This document shows, piece after piece, positions 4,707 through 5,491 of a stretch of DNA of 5,491 nucleotides. This DNA comes from Paracoccaceae bacterium (GTDB taxonomy: Bacteria > Pseudomonadota > Alphaproteobacteria > Rhodobacterales > Rhodobacteraceae). The position numbers and the translations under genes are program-made. The notes beneath the pieces are model-generated. The model searched no databases. It had not been told where the DNA came from and was given only the letters and a program-made list of their open reading frames with translations. The stretch lies in contig DOIS01000268.1 of the NCBI GenBank assembly GCA_003511785.1, forward strand, positions 1-5,491, read 5' to 3'. The number at the start of each line of letters is the position of its first letter. Positions within the stretch are counted from its first letter, which is position 1.

Positions 4707-5491
4707 TTACGAAATGCGGATACGCGGGTTGAGACAGACATAGCCGATGTCGGAAATCAGCTGCGTCACCAGAACCACCACCACCGAGACCACCGAGACC
4801 GCCAGCAGAAGCTCGATGTCGTTGTTGCTCACCGCTTGCACCAGGGTCCAGCCGAACCCCTTGTAGTTGAAGAGCGTCTCGACGATCACCACCCCGTTCA
4901 GCAGCCAGGGGAATTGCAGCATGATGACCGTGAAGGGCGCGATCAGCGCATTGCGCAGCGCGTGTTTCAGCACGATATTGGGAAAGCTCACCCCCTTGAG
5001 CCGGGCGGTGCGGATGTATTGCGCGGTCATCACCTCGGTCATCGAGGCCCGCGTCATCCGCGCGATATAGCCCATCCCGTAAAGCGAGATGGTCAGCACC
5101 GGCAGGAAGAAATTCTCGAAATTGGCGTTCTCCATCGCGCTGGTCGCGGTGCCCTTGAACCATTTGAGCCCCACCGCCGAAGAGGCGAAGACCGCGATGA
5201 AGATCACGCCGGAGACGTATTCCGGCGTCGCCGTGGTGACGATGGAGAAGGTCGAGAGGGTGCGATCCGTGGGAGAGCCCTCGCGCATCCCCGCCAGCAC
5301 GCCCACGATCAGCGCCGAGGGCACCATCAGCAGGATGACCCAGAACATCAGCTTGCCGGTCAGCGCCAGCCGGGTCGAGACGATCTCGGACACCTCGTCG
5401 CGGAAGACTGTGGAATAGCCCCAGTCGCCCTGGATGATGCCGCAGAAACGCGGCGCCTCGGCCGCCAGCTCGGGCGCCACGGTGCCGTCGA
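4707..5491 (-). CDS. DppB-type ABC transporter permease, N-terminus beyond right edge
   Basis: This would be the first inner-membrane channel subunit of the peptide/nickel-type importer. The frame is open to the window edge. A GTG codon at 5480 could be mistaken for a start, but the reading frame continues upstream (codons for D-G-T precede it) and DppB proteins carry a further N-terminal membrane helix and periplasmic loop not seen here, so I call the gene partial. About 261 codons are present against roughly 310-340 in the family. Counting from the codon at 5480, GDWGYSTVFRDEVSEIV (18-34) is the usual DppB stretch before the second helix. Hydrophobic segments lie near 43-65, 88-104, 125-142, 178-202 and 222-247. 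The EAA-type coupling loop is around 154-178 (YIRTARLKGVSFPNIVLKHA, then LRNAL), and ETLFNYKGFGWTLVQAV (201-217) is a typical DppB segment. The end, LNPRIRIS, matches the common NPRIR tail. It is followed 12 bases later by the DppC-type gene. Confidence 0.95.
   Translation of the reverse strand, partial: DGTVAPELAAEAPRFCGIIQGDWGYSTVFRDEVSEIVSTRLALTGKLMFWVILLMVPSALIVGVLAGMREGSPTDRTLSTFSIVTTATPEYVSGVIFIAVFASSAVGLKWFKGTATSAMENANFENFFLPVLTISLYGMGYIARMTRASMTEVMTAQYIRTARLKGVSFPNIVLKHALRNALIAPFTVIMLQFPWLLNGVVIVETLFNYKGFGWTLVQAVSNNDIELLLAVSVVSVVVVLVTQLISDIGYVCLNPRIRIS

Noticed and set aside
4468..5163. 231-codon minus-strand frame spanning the junction of the two permeases
   Set aside because: It is out of frame with two convincing permeases, and its Arg/Ala/Gly/Asp-rich translation lacks membrane segments. 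It is a shadow frame.
5478..5480. GTG at 5480 as the start of the DppB-type permease
   Set aside because: The frame stays open upstream to the window edge and the usual first membrane helix is missing, so this is an internal valine codon of a gene cut by the window.

Overview
The window reads as an ordinary chromosomal segment of a high-GC alphaproteobacterium, most probably a member of the Rhodobacteraceae (Roseobacter/Rhodobacter group). The basis is the strong G/C bias at third codon positions and a fused two-ATPase peptide-type ABC protein next to an unusually long DppC-type permease. I recall that combination from this family, but could not check it by search.

Layout. Bases 1-250 (minus) hold the N-terminal 83 codons of ssb, the single-stranded DNA-binding protein, running off the left edge. 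Bases 251-462 are a divergent intergenic region with a tandem 10-bp direct repeat, two short palindromes and weak promoter-like sequences. Bases 463-1047 (plus) encode a small exported SLT-type lytic transglycosylase. Bases 1048-1182 are a convergent gap with weak hairpins. Bases 1183-5491 (minus) are the downstream part of a peptide/nickel-type (Dpp/Opp) ABC importer operon. In transcription order it contains a DppB-type permease (N-terminus beyond the right edge), a DppC-type permease starting 12 nt after it, a 161-nt intercistronic spacer with two hairpins, and a fused DppD-DppF-type ATPase.

How the genes work together. The two permeases would form the inner-membrane channel. The single 695-residue ATPase carries both nucleotide-binding domains and would power uptake of a substrate delivered by a periplasmic binding protein. 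No binding-protein gene is visible; one may lie upstream, beyond base 5491. The substrate cannot be told from this sequence. ssb (replication and repair) and the transglycosylase (peptidoglycan remodelling) are not functionally linked to the transporter.

I found no RNA gene, mobile element, CRISPR array or clearly new system. The points most worth checking are the domain architecture of the transporter (fused ATPase with a four-cysteine set in each half, and a permease with about 100 extra residues), the intercistronic hairpins, a Gly-to-Ser change near the second Walker A motif, and the repeat and palindromes between ssb and the transglycosylase gene.
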